The notes beneath the pieces were generated by a model. It ran no database searches, had not been told where the DNA came from, and was given only the letters and a program-made list of their open reading frames with translations. A program made the translations under genes and the position numbers. This document shows, piece by piece, positions 32,243 to 40,811 of a DNA stretch of 56,026 bases; position 1 is the first letter of the stretch; every line of letters begins with the position of its first letter. This DNA is from DASSWG01 sp035705295 (GTDB lineage: Bacteria > Bacteroidota > Bacteroidia > Flavobacteriales > Flavobacteriaceae), in the NCBI GenBank assembly GCA_035705295.1, contig DASSWG010000070.1:1-56026 (forward strand). Direction: 5' to 3'.

Positions 32243-33184
32243 ATGATTATGGATGAATTTTTTAGAAAACCTACAATTTCAAATAATGAGCCTCTATTTA
32301 AAGATGAAAAAACCGGAATTTCATTGTATTTGAAACGCGAAGACCTGCTACATCCCGAAATTTCCGGTAACAAATTCCGAAAGCTGAAATGCAATTTATT
32401 GGAAGCCAAAAAGCAAGGCAAAACCAAATTGTTGACTTTTGGTGGAGCGTTTTCCAACCACATTTTGGCAACGGCAGCGGCAGGGAAGGAATTTGGTTTT
32501 GAAACCATCGGGGTGATCCGGGGAGAAGAATTGGGTGAAAATCTGCCAAAAACCTTGGCTGGAAATCCTACGTTGAAATTCGCGGTTTCCTGTGGAATGA
32601 AACTCTTTTTTTTGACGCGCGAAGAATATCGGCAGAAAAATTCCGAAAAAACTATTACGGAGTTGGAACAAAAATTCGGGAATTTTTATTTACTTCCCGA
32701 AGGCGGCACCAACGAATTGGCCATTAAAGGTTGTGAAGAAATTCTTTCCGATGAAGATAAAAACTTTGACTATATCTGTTGCCCGGTCGGGACGGGTGGA
32801 ACTTTATCGGGAATAATCCGAGCTTCGGAAAAGCAACAACAAATTTTGGGTTTTTCAGCTTTAAAGGGAAATTTTCTGCCTTCGGAAATCAAAAAATTTG
32901 TTAAAAAAAACAACTGGGAAATTATAACAAATTTTAATTTTGGCGGTTATGGAAAGGTGAACGAAGAATTGGTGGGTTTCATCAATGATTTTAAACAAAA
33001 ATACGGGGTTTTGCTTGATCCAATCTATACAGGAAAAATGTTGTTCGGGGTTTTTGATCTGATCGAGAAAGGGTTTTTTAAAGAAAATACTCGTATTTTA
33101 GCAGTTCATACCGGTGGTTTGCAGGGAATTTCCGGAATGAACAAAACCCTGAAAAAGAAAGGAATGACCACGATCGATGCTTGA
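32243..33184 (+). CDS. 1-aminocyclopropane-1-carboxylate deaminase / D-cysteine desulfhydrase family enzyme
   Basis: 313 residues. PLP-dependent fold II: the lysine is in HPEISGNKFRKLKCNLLEAK, then FGGAFSNHILATAAAGKEFG and the phosphate-binding loop CCPVGTGGTLSGIIRA, with an ending VHTGGLQGISG. The enzymes deaminate ACC or desulfhydrate D-cysteine; the sequence alone does not separate them, and D-cysteine desulfhydrase is likely in free-living bacteria. It lies upstream of the glucosaminidase and hemL genes, an order common in Flavobacteriia. Confidence 0.9.
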   Translation: MIMDEFFRKPTISNNEPLFKDEKTGISLYLKREDLLHPEISGNKFRKLKCNLLEAKKQGKTKLLTFGGAFSNHILATAAAGKEFGFETIGVIRGEELGENLPKTLAGNPTLKFAVSCGMKLFFLTREEYRQKNSEKTITELEQKFGNFYLLPEGGTNELAIKGCEEILSDEDKNFDYICCPVGTGGTLSGIIRASEKQQQILGFSALKGNFLPSEIKKFVKKNNWEIITNFNFGGYGKVNEELVGFINDFKQKYGVLLDPIYTGKMLFGVFDLIEKGFFKENTRILAVHTGGLQGISGMNKTLKKKGMTTIDA

Positions 33185-33255
33185 AACATCTTTGAACCGT
33201 TCAGTCCAATAATTTAAATCGCGTTAATTCGCACTATTTTGAGAAATTGTAATTT

Positions 33256-34107
33256 ATGAAGCGTACGAGAATTGTATTTTTTTTAGTGATTTCCAGTTTT
33301 CTTTTTTCCTGTGGAAGCAAGAAAAAAGCAGCTGATTATTCGGCCCGTGAGCAGCAAGAACATCGGGAAAAAGCAGTTGAAAAAGAGCATATTTCCGAAA
33401 AGGATTACGCGGACGATATGGCCGAGGCAAAACCGGAACCTGCCCGTCCTGAAAAAACTTTTGCCAATAAAACCGAAGCCTATATATACCGATTTGCACC
33501 CATCGCCAAAAAAGAAATGGAGCTCTACGGAATCCCGGCAAGCATCACTTTGGCGCAAGGAATTTTGGAATCAGGTTCGGGCTCGGGCAAACTCACTTCA
33601 AAATCGAACAACCATTTCGGCATCAAATGCAATGGTTGGGAAGGGGCAAAAGTCTATCACGACGACGATCGTGCGCAAGAATGTTTCCGAAAATACAAAG
33701 ACCCGAAATATTCGTTCCGCGATCATTCCTTGTTTTTGTCCGAGCGTCGACGCTATGCATTTTTGTTCACCTTGCACAAAGACGATTACAAGGCTTGGGC
33801 ACGAGGTTTGAAAAAAGCGGGCTATGCCACCGATCCGCGTTATCCACATAAATTGATCGACTTGATCGAGCGTTATGATTTGGATCGTTTTGATGATGAG
33901 GTTCTGGGGAATTCCAGCAGAAAAGGCCGTCCGGAACGAAACCTTCAAATCGATTATTCCGCCAAAACCTATACGGTCCGAGATGGTGACACTTTGTGGA
34001 ATATCGCAAAACAAAACGATTTGACCGTTGAACAACTCAAAGACCTCAACAACTTGCGCGGTAATGTGATCGAAGTTGGGCAAAAACTTTTTGTGAAAAC
34101 GAAGTAA
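33256..34107 (+). CDS. LysM-containing glucosaminidase lipoprotein
   Basis: 283 residues. A lipoprotein signal (FFLVISSFLFSC, Cys at 19), a charged linker, a mannosyl-glycoprotein endo-beta-N-acetylglucosaminidase-type domain (about 70-205: APIAKKEMELYGIPASITLAQ, ILESGSGSGKLTSKSNNHFGIKC, with the catalytic Glu in LESGSG), and a C-terminal LysM (YTVRDGDTLWNIAKQNDLTVEQLKDLNN). It cuts glycan strands of peptidoglycan at the outer-membrane inner face. Placed in front of hemL. Confidence 0.93.
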   Translation: MKRTRIVFFLVISSFLFSCGSKKKAADYSAREQQEHREKAVEKEHISEKDYADDMAEAKPEPARPEKTFANKTEAYIYRFAPIAKKEMELYGIPASITLAQGILESGSGSGKLTSKSNNHFGIKCNGWEGAKVYHDDDRAQECFRKYKDPKYSFRDHSLFLSERRRYAFLFTLHKDDYKAWARGLKKAGYATDPRYPHKLIDLIERYDLDRFDDEVLGNSSRKGRPERNLQIDYSAKTYTVRDGDTLWNIAKQNDLTVEQLKDLNNLRGNVIEVGQKLFVKTK

Positions 34108-34228
34108 AAAGTTTCAGGTTTCAGGCCTGCCTGCCGATAGGCAAGTTCAAAGTTTCCAATTCTATTTTTTTTGTGACCCAAGCCCTGATCTGATTCAATA
34201 ACTTTTTGAACTTTAAATTTTAAATCTT

Positions 34229-35518
34229 TTGAACTATAAAAGAAGCAGTGCTTTGTTTGACGAAGCAAAAAAATATATTCCCGGCGGGGTCAACTCGCCA
34301 GTTCGTGCTTTTAACGCTGTTGGAGGAACCCCGGTTTTTATCAAAAAAGCAAAAGGAGCCTATCTTTTTGATGAAGACGGCAACCAATTCATCGACTACA
34401 TCGCCTCTTGGGGCCCGATGATTTTGGGCCATGCGCATCAACCCGTGATCGATGCGGTGATCGAAAAAACCAAATTGGGAACTTCTTTTGGAGCGCCAAC
34501 GGAAATTGAAACCGAAATCGCAAAATTGGCGGTTTCCATGGTGCCGAACATCGATAAAATCCGGTTTGTGAACAGTGGCACGGAAGCTTGTATGAGTGCC
34601 GTTCGCTTAGCGAGAGGTTATACGAAAAAAGATAAAATCATAAAATTTGCAGGTTGTTACCACGGTCACAGCGATTCGTTTTTGATCCAAGCCGGGAGTG
34701 GGGCGGTCACTTTTGGCGAGCCCAACAGCCCGGGCGTAACACAAGGAACCGCGAAAGATACCTTATTGGCCAATTTCAACAATTTGGGAAGTGTTGAAGA
34801 TTTAATAAAAGCGAACCAAGGTGAAATTGCCTGCATCATTTTGGAACCCGTTCCGGGAAATATGGGCTGCATCGTACCCAAAAAAGGTTTTTTGGAAGGT
34901 TTACGAAAATTGTGCGATGAACACGGAATTTTGCTGATTTTCGACGAGGTGATGTCCGGTTTTCGCTTGGCAAAAGGCGGAGCACAGGAATATTTTGGGA
35001 TAAATGCCGATTTGGTCACTTTTGGAAAAGTGATCGGCGGTGGATTGCCCGTAGGCGCATTTGCGGGAAAAAGTGAAATTATGGAACATTTGGCGCCGAA
35101 CGGACCGGTTTACCAGGCGGGGACTTTGAGCGGAAACCCCTTGGCGATGGCCGCTGGTTTGGCGATGCTTACGGAATTGAACAACAAACCTAAAACTTAT
35201 GAAAGCCTTGGCGAAAAAACCGAATACCTCCATCAAGGAATTGAAAAAGCCTTGAATTCAAATAATGTAAAACATACGATCAACCGGATCGGTTCGATGA
35301 TTTCCGTGCATTTCACCGAAAATGAAGTCACCGATTTCGCTTCGGCCGTAAAAGGCAACAACGAAACTTTTAAAAAGTATTTCCACGGCATGTTGGACGA
35401 AGGAATTTACCTTCCGCCGAGCGCGTTCGAAAGTTATTTTTTGAACGATGCGTTGACTTACGAAGATTTGGACAAAACGATCGAAGCAGTTGGAAAAGTT
35501 GCTGAAAATTTAGGTTAA
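34229..35518 (+). CDS. hemL: Glutamate-1-semialdehyde 2,1-aminomutase
   Basis: 429 residues with a TTG start at 34229 (the family begins around KRSSALFDEAKKYIPGGVNSPVRAF). PLP lysine is K267 in TFGKVIGGGLPVGAF; other family segments are RFVNSGTEACMSAVRLARGYT, FAGCYHGHSDSFLIQAGSGA and LIFDEVMSGFRLAKGG. It converts glutamate-1-semialdehyde to 5-aminolevulinate, the haem precursor (C5 pathway). Just before the start lies a short GCCTGCC-type palindrome (34125-34146). Confidence 0.96.
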   Translation: MNYKRSSALFDEAKKYIPGGVNSPVRAFNAVGGTPVFIKKAKGAYLFDEDGNQFIDYIASWGPMILGHAHQPVIDAVIEKTKLGTSFGAPTEIETEIAKLAVSMVPNIDKIRFVNSGTEACMSAVRLARGYTKKDKIIKFAGCYHGHSDSFLIQAGSGAVTFGEPNSPGVTQGTAKDTLLANFNNLGSVEDLIKANQGEIACIILEPVPGNMGCIVPKKGFLEGLRKLCDEHGILLIFDEVMSGFRLAKGGAQEYFGINADLVTFGKVIGGGLPVGAFAGKSEIMEHLAPNGPVYQAGTLSGNPLAMAAGLAMLTELNNKPKTYESLGEKTEYLHQGIEKALNSNNVKHTINRIGSMISVHFTENEVTDFASAVKGNNETFKKYFHGMLDEGIYLPPSAFESYFLNDALTYEDLDKTIEAVGKVAENLG

Positions 35519-35540
35519 ACAAAAACCGGTTCAAATTTCG

Positions 35541-35548
35541 TATATTTG
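35541..35548 (+). promoter_or_regulatory. Promoter -7 box of the second toxin-antitoxin pair
   Basis: TATATTTG is an exact match to TAnnTTTG, 17 bases before the antitoxin ATG at 35565. Confidence 0.5.
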
Positions 35549-35564
35549 ATAAAAAAGAACGATT

Positions 35565-35795
35565 ATGGATTCGATTGAAATAAAAAACCGTATTAAAACT
35601 TACGTGGAACATGCGGATGATCGGATTTTGCGTATTTTCAATGCTATTATTGAAAGCCAAAAGGAAGAGGAAGGTTTGACAGCAGAGCACAAAGAAATTT
35701 TGAATGCTCGGTTAAAATACCATAAAGAAAATCCAAGAGAGGGAAAACCTTGGGAAGCGGTTCGAAAAAGCTTAACAGATCAATATGGTTTATAA
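35565..35795 (+). CDS. Antitoxin-like small protein
   Basis: 76 residues. The sequence is charged and helical (HADDRILRIFNAIIES, LTAEHKEILNARLKYHKENP) and ends GKPWEAVRKSLTDQYGL, a form typical of short addiction-module antitoxins paired with RelE/ParE toxins. The stop codon lies 8 bases inside the toxin start, so the two genes overlap. As the toxin is broken (see below), this antitoxin probably persists without its partner or neutralises related toxins elsewhere. Confidence 0.8.
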   Translation: MDSIEIKNRIKTYVEHADDRILRIFNAIIESQKEEEGLTAEHKEILNARLKYHKENPREGKPWEAVRKSLTDQYGL

Positions 35796-36059
35796 ATTGA
35801 TTGTAAAACCATTGGCGGAACAAGATATTAAAGATGCTTTGAATGGTATGATAAACAAGAAAAGAACCTTCCCAAAAAATTAATTCATGCGCTTGACGAA
35901 TCTTTTGAGCGGATACAAAACAACCCTGAACAGTTTCAAAAAAGATATCACGAATTACGGATAGTTTTCACCCAAAAATTTCCGTATGGAATATATTACA
36001 CTTTCGAGAAAAACACCGTTTACGTTCACGCTGTCTTGCACACCAAACAAAATCCATAA
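35785..36059 (+). pseudogene. RelE/ParE-type toxin with a frameshift
   Basis: From ATG 35785 the frame reads MVYKLIVKPLAEQDIKDAL and then changes frame: the family continues in the next frame as WYDKQEKNLPKKLIHALDES, YHELRIVFTQKFPYGIYYTF and VYVHAVLHTKQNP, ending at 36059. One base appears lost near 35840 (TTGAATGG where TTGGAATGG is expected). These toxins are mRNA interferases or gyrase poisons; here the protein is cut after about 32 residues, so it is probably inactive. Confidence 0.88.
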
Positions 36060-36087
36060 AAAGGCTTGAAAAGAATTTAGTTTTACC

Positions 36088-36612
36088 CTACGGAATAACC
36101 TCCAAAGTTTTGCTGTACTGGTAATAGTCTGTGGTGCTTTCTTCCGACACGTGTCCAAAAAAATGCGAAATTTCGTACTGGTAGCGTTGCACGACGATTT
36201 CATCGAGCACGCCCACGCCGATGCGTATTTTTTCCTTCGAATTGAAAAAGAGCAAATACGGAATACCAAAGAAAAAATGTTTGTTCTTGATTTGGAAATA
36301 CCCTTTTTTCAGTTTTCCTTTCACAAAGGTGGTATCGCTGTCCAAAGCCTTGTAAGTGATCACTTTCAATTTTTTCGGCCCGAGCAGTGAAAGTTGAATG
36401 GAATCCACATTGTGATTGCTGATTTTAAAAAAATCCAACAAGGTTTTATGGTCGTACGTATAGGAATATGGATTGTTGAAATAAGTGCCATTGATGATTT
36501 CGGGCTGGTTTTCGTATATGTGGATCGTATTTGGAATAGGATCGGGATTGTACAAAGTGGAGCAGGAAACGCAGAAAACCGCACCTGTAATCAAAATCAA
36601 TAATTTTTTCAT
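36088..36612 (-). CDS. Hypothetical lipoprotein
   Basis: 174 residues. Lipoprotein signal LLILITGAVFCVSC (Cys at 17), then a soluble part with no family that I recognise (TYDHKTLLDFFKIS, FVKGKLKKGYFQIKNKHFFF, GVGVLDEIVVQRYQYE). Overlaps the end of the GH3-like gene by 4 bases (ATGA), so the two form an operon. Predicted on the periplasmic side of the outer membrane or in the inner membrane. Confidence 0.85.
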   Translation of the reverse strand: MKKLLILITGAVFCVSCSTLYNPDPIPNTIHIYENQPEIINGTYFNNPYSYTYDHKTLLDFFKISNHNVDSIQLSLLGPKKLKVITYKALDSDTTFVKGKLKKGYFQIKNKHFFFGIPYLLFFNSKEKIRIGVGVLDEIVVQRYQYEISHFFGHVSEESTTDYYQYSKTLEVIP

Positions 36613-38129
36613 GTTGTTTGGTTCATTTTCAACAGTTCCTCCAAATAATCGCGTGAATTGGAAAGCCGCGGAATTTTGTGCTGGCCACCCAATTTGTCTT
36701 GTTTTTTCAACCAGTCGTAAAACAATTTTTCCCTCGCCTGATGGATTTTCAAACGGTTCAACGTGGTGTTGTTGAAACGTTTGGCTTCGTAATCGCTGTT
36801 CAAGGATTGTAGGTTTTCATCTAAAATTTCGGCGAAATGTTCCAAATCATTTGGTGGAGTTTTGAATTCGACCATCCATTCGTGCGCGCCTTTTTCCTTT
36901 CCTTTCATAAAAATTGGCGCGGCCGTGTAATCCACGATTTCACAATGAATTTCTTGTGCGGTTTTCCGCAAAGCTTCTTCTGCGTTTTCGATGATCAATT
37001 CTTCCCCAAAAACATTGATGTGGTGTTTGGTGCGCCCGGTGACTTTGATGCGGTAGGGCGAAACAGAAGTGAAACGTACGGTGTCGCCAATTTTATAACG
37101 CCACAAGCCGGCATTGGTGGTAATGACGATGGCGTAGTTTTTTCCGAGTTCGACCTCTTCCAGCGGAACGATTTTTTCCTCGGAACTTCCATAACCTTCC
37201 ATGGGGATAAATTCATAAAAAATACCATAATCGAGCATCAGCAAGAGTTCGTCGGAATAATTATGGTCCTGAATGGCAAAAAAACCTTCCGAGGCATTGT
37301 AAATTTCATAGTACTTGAAACTATTGTTTGGAATGATTTTTTTGTACTGATCGATGTAGGGTTCAAAACTGACGCCACCATGAAAATAAACTTCCATTTG
37401 GGGCCAAATATCGAGCAGGTTTTCTTTTCCGGTGGTTTCCAAAACCTGGTTCAACAACACCAACATCCACGATGGAACGCCCGCAAAACTGGTCACATTT
37501 TCTTGGATGGTTTCGTTCACGATGGCCTGCATTTTTTTCTCCCAATCGTTCATCAACGAAACTTCGTTGCTCGGTGTGCTGCTGTAACTGGCCCAAAAGG
37601 GCATATTGTCGATCAAAATCGCCGAAAGATCGCCGAAAGAAGTGCCGTTTTCTTTGTATATTTCTTTGCTTCCGCCCAAGCGAAGGCTTTTGCCGGTGAA
37701 CAATTGCGCGTTTTCATTATTGTTCAGGTAAATGCACAACAAATCTTTGCTGGCCGCATAATGACAATCTTCCAAAGAAGTTGTGCTCACGGGAATGAAC
37801 TTGCTTTTTGCATTGGTGGTACCGCTCGATTTGGCGAACCATTTGATGGGCGTGGGCCAAAAAATATTGTTTTCGCCACGGCGGCTGCGTTCGATGTCGG
37901 CCTCGCAATCTTCATAAGTTTGCACCGGAACACGTTCCGCAAAAGTTTGGTAGTTGGAAATGCTTTCGAACCCGTGTTTTTTTCCAAATTCGGTGTCTTT
38001 TGCTTGTTTCACCAATTGGTGCAGCAACTCAAACTGCACGTCGTGCGGGTATTTCAAAAACAATTCCATTTGGTGGATCCGTTTTTTCAAAAACCACGAA
38101 GCGACCGAATTTATAATTGGGGTTGGCAT
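36609..38129 (-). CDS. GH3-family acyl-adenylating enzyme
   Basis: 506 residues. Resembles bacterial members of the GH3 auxin-responsive promoter family, acyl-AMP-forming acid-amino synthetases. ATP motif: FAKSSGTTNAKSKFIPVS (about 85-102); other motifs: YYEIYNASEGFFAIQD and GLWRYKIGDTVRFTSV. Plant members conjugate hormones to amino acids; the substrate in Flavobacteriia is unknown. The start is ATG 38129; it runs into the following lipoprotein gene through an ATGA overlap. Confidence 0.9.
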   Translation of the reverse strand: MPTPIINSVASWFLKKRIHQMELFLKYPHDVQFELLHQLVKQAKDTEFGKKHGFESISNYQTFAERVPVQTYEDCEADIERSRRGENNIFWPTPIKWFAKSSGTTNAKSKFIPVSTTSLEDCHYAASKDLLCIYLNNNENAQLFTGKSLRLGGSKEIYKENGTSFGDLSAILIDNMPFWASYSSTPSNEVSLMNDWEKKMQAIVNETIQENVTSFAGVPSWMLVLLNQVLETTGKENLLDIWPQMEVYFHGGVSFEPYIDQYKKIIPNNSFKYYEIYNASEGFFAIQDHNYSDELLLMLDYGIFYEFIPMEGYGSSEEKIVPLEEVELGKNYAIVITTNAGLWRYKIGDTVRFTSVSPYRIKVTGRTKHHINVFGEELIIENAEEALRKTAQEIHCEIVDYTAAPIFMKGKEKGAHEWMVEFKTPPNDLEHFAEILDENLQSLNSDYEAKRFNNTTLNRLKIHQAREKLFYDWLKKQDKLGGQHKIPRLSNSRDYLEELLKMNQTT

Positions 38130-38265
38130 GGATTCTTGTATATTTGTTTGCTTCTCAATATGATTTAAAAAAATCTACTTGAAGAGGCGTTTTCGAGACG
38201 GTTTTGCAAAAAATAAAAACTTATCGAGACCGCCGGGACAGTGACACGCTAAAATATAAAAATAT

Positions 38266-39060
38266 ATGCAATACGAGGGGGTTTTAAAAAAAATGAAAAC
38301 CGAATTGTCTTCTCCCATCCAGTATTATTTGGTTTTTCAAAATGATTTCATCCACATGAACCAATTACTGGACAAAGAAATAAGCCTTCGGTTTTTGGGC
38401 TATCAATGTTTGAATTGCAATGAGGACAAACCCATTTTTCGACAAGGTTTTTGTTACGATTGCTTTTACAAAACCCCTTTGGCGGGCGATTGGATCATGC
38501 GGCCCGAATTGAGCACGGCGCATTTGGAAAAGGAGGACCGTGATTTGGACTATGAAAAAAAAGTGCAGTTACAACCACATATAGTTTATTTGGCCAATTC
38601 CAGCAATGTGAAAGTGGGCGTGACCCGGAAATCGCAAATCCCGACGCGATGGATCGACCAAGGAGCGCACGAGGCCATGGAAATTTTGGAAACGCCCAAC
38701 CGTTATTTGGCGGGAATCACCGAAGTGGCGTTGAAAGCGCACATTGCCGACAAAACCAACTGGCGCAAAATGTTGCAGAATGAAATTGAAGATGAAAATT
38801 TGGAAGCAATTCGTTCCAAGTTGGAGCCTTTTGTCCCGGACGAAGCCAAGCCTTATTTTTTGGAAAACAACAAAGAAACCGAGTTGAAATTTCCGGTGTT
38901 GCAATACCCTAAAAGTCCCAAAAGTTTAAACTTGCAGAAAACCCCTGATTTTTCCGGAAAATTGAAAGGGATCAAGGGCCAATATTTGATTTTTGAAGGA
39001 AACACGGTCTTCAATGTCCGCAACAACGAAGGGTTTGTGGTGGGGTTGTCTATTATGTGA
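38266..39060 (+). CDS. DUF2797 zinc-binding protein
   Basis: 264 residues. A treble-clef-like cysteine cluster near residues 47-70 (YQCLNCNEDKPIFRQGFCYDCFYKTP) is followed by HIVYLANSSNVKVGVTRKSQIPTRWIDQGA, a segment that resembles GIY-YIG-type folds, and RYLAGITEVALKAHIADKTNWRKML. This is the DUF2797 family. Function unknown; a nucleic-acid role is suggested by the zinc finger and GIY-YIG-like part. Divergent from the GH3-like gene, with a short repeat between (38180-38250, ending TATCGAGACC). Confidence 0.9.
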   Translation: MQYEGVLKKMKTELSSPIQYYLVFQNDFIHMNQLLDKEISLRFLGYQCLNCNEDKPIFRQGFCYDCFYKTPLAGDWIMRPELSTAHLEKEDRDLDYEKKVQLQPHIVYLANSSNVKVGVTRKSQIPTRWIDQGAHEAMEILETPNRYLAGITEVALKAHIADKTNWRKMLQNEIEDENLEAIRSKLEPFVPDEAKPYFLENNKETELKFPVLQYPKSPKSLNLQKTPDFSGKLKGIKGQYLIFEGNTVFNVRNNEGFVVGLSIM

Positions 39061-39068
39061 TCTAGCGG

Positions 39069-39692
39069 TTATTGAGCTACAAGAATTGTATTTTCCGGCA
39101 GCGCAAAAACCTTGTCCGGTAGTTTTTTTCTTTCGATATTCGTTGCTTTGATTTCTACCGTAAAGAATTCTAGTTCCATCACCAATTTCAAATAAACGGC
39201 CTTCATTAATTTTACGATTTCATATTTATTTATAAAGGTGAAGTTTTTATAATATTCAGGGTCCAAAGAATATTCCGAGGAATAATAATACGTTTTGGTT
39301 CCAAAATTGTCCGTTATTGTTAATTTGTCACAAACCACCCCTAAAAGTGTGTCTGCTTTTTTTTGTATCACGTAATCAAAATTAGAAGTATGATCTGCCA
39401 ATGTCGAGCGATAATATAAGGTGTCATTTTTGGGTTGGTTTTTAAAATATATCCGATTGTCGGAATATCGAAACAGTTGGAAATACATAAATTTTGAATC
39501 TGTCAATTCTTTATAAAACCCATTTTTGAAAAAAGTTTTTACATTTTTTCCCAATTCTTTCTCCAAAAAATCAATACTGTACTTATCTGATTTTAAAGTA
39601 TAGCTCATTTTGTATTCGATTATTCCTTCAAAATCCTGGGAATAGCTATTTAAACTTAAAAAAAACAGCGATATGACAAACCATTTATTCAT
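39069..39692 (-). CDS. Secreted hypothetical protein (GLPGLI-like)
   Basis: 207 residues. Signal peptide 1-18 (KWFVISLFFLSLNSYSQ), then DFEGIIEYKMSY, a pattern shared by GLPGLI/DUF4412-type periplasmic proteins of Bacteroidota. Later: FFKNGFYKELTD, NDTLYYRSTLADH, VVCDKLTITDNFGTKTYYYS. Function unknown. It is last in a run of minus-strand genes, 36 bases after the glycosyltransferase gene. Confidence 0.8.
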   Translation of the reverse strand: MNKWFVISLFFLSLNSYSQDFEGIIEYKMSYTLKSDKYSIDFLEKELGKNVKTFFKNGFYKELTDSKFMYFQLFRYSDNRIYFKNQPKNDTLYYRSTLADHTSNFDYVIQKKADTLLGVVCDKLTITDNFGTKTYYYSSEYSLDPEYYKNFTFINKYEIVKLMKAVYLKLVMELEFFTVEIKATNIERKKLPDKVFALPENTILVAQ

Positions 39693-39728
39693 TGCTTTTG
39701 TTTTTGATTGATTTTTTAAATAGGCAAT

Positions 39729-40784
39729 TTAAGGTGTATCTGTGGAAAGAATTGTTTTCACAAGTTCGATAATCTCCTCCATGCCCGTTTCATTGGTGTT
39801 TATTCCCAAACTTTTATTTCCGTAGGGTTCGTATTTGTTCATTCGTGTAACTGAAAAAAGCCCAAATGTCGGGGTTTGCGATGCGCTTGCCAAATGCATC
39901 ATTCCGCTGTCGGCACCAATAAAAACTTCGGTATTCGCGATCACCGAGGTGATTTCCCGAATGTCTTTGCTATAAAATGCGGGTGCTTGGAAGTCTATTT
40001 GTGAAATGTTTTCGACCGGTAATATTTCGATGATGTTGTAAGCGTTGAATTCCTTTTTTAATTTTTTGTAGAATTCCGACCACCAGTCTTTGGAATAACA
40101 TTTGTTTCCGGTGGCGTAGGTAAAAATGGAAAGGGTCCGTTTTTCGTTTTTGACAAGGTCTTGAACTATTTTTTTTCCCTGGGCAATCTCTTGCTCATCG
40201 AGTTTCAAGTTCAACGAAGGAATTTCCCCTGCGGGCGTAATTTCCGATTTGGACAAATATTTTCGCAGGTTATAGATGCTGTATTTTGCCAAATGTTCGT
40301 GGTCGGTTGGTTTTTCTGAAACCTCCTCTTCTTCGTTCCCGAAAAATTTAAAAGTTCCCCGCGCCAATTTTGTGGAAATCCTTCCCGAAGAAGAATTTTT
40401 GTCCACATTGATCACCAGGTCGTATTTCCGTTTTTTGATTTTTGTCCACGCCAAAAGGTACAAAGGAAGTTGTTTGAAATGTTTTTTTGGCAGGCTGATT
40501 ATTCGATCGACGGTTTCATAATTTTGAAACAAAATGGGGGCCAAGTTCCCTTTTGTGAACAAATCGATTTTACAATTTGGGAAGGTTTCCGAAATTTCCT
40601 GCACAAGTGGGGTCAGCAACAATTGATTGCCCAATCGGTGGTTGGGCCTACATATCAAAACCCGTTTCACAAGGCTTCTATCAATAGGTCCTTTTAGGTT
40701 TTTTGTGGAGGAACTACCAATGTTTTTGGTCAGCCCGCCCATTAATTTTCTTCGGACGGCATTTGTTTTTTTTAGTAGGGACAT
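39729..40784 (-). CDS. Glycosyltransferase family 9 protein
   Basis: 351 residues. Two Rossmann-like halves: RVLICRPNHRLGNQLLLTPLVQEI near residue 41 (the GT9 N-terminal pattern) and IGADSGMMHLASASQTPTFGLF near the C terminus (the GT9 motif for nucleotide-sugar binding). Heptosyl- or related transferases of this family build lipopolysaccharide cores. It directly follows the ornithine-racemase-like gene by 27 bases on the same strand, so it is probably cotranscribed with the racemase genes. Confidence 0.9.
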   Translation of the reverse strand: MSLLKKTNAVRRKLMGGLTKNIGSSSTKNLKGPIDRSLVKRVLICRPNHRLGNQLLLTPLVQEISETFPNCKIDLFTKGNLAPILFQNYETVDRIISLPKKHFKQLPLYLLAWTKIKKRKYDLVINVDKNSSSGRISTKLARGTFKFFGNEEEEVSEKPTDHEHLAKYSIYNLRKYLSKSEITPAGEIPSLNLKLDEQEIAQGKKIVQDLVKNEKRTLSIFTYATGNKCYSKDWWSEFYKKLKKEFNAYNIIEILPVENISQIDFQAPAFYSKDIREITSVIANTEVFIGADSGMMHLASASQTPTFGLFSVTRMNKYEPYGNKSLGINTNETGMEEIIELVKTILSTDTP

Positions 40785-40811
40785 ATGGTTGTAAAATAAT
40801 GAGCCAAAAAC

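Noticed and set aside
36837..38168. 443-codon open frame on the plus strand opposite the GH3-like gene
   Set aside because: Phe/His-rich composition typical of antisense reading; the minus-strand gene has intact enzyme motifs.
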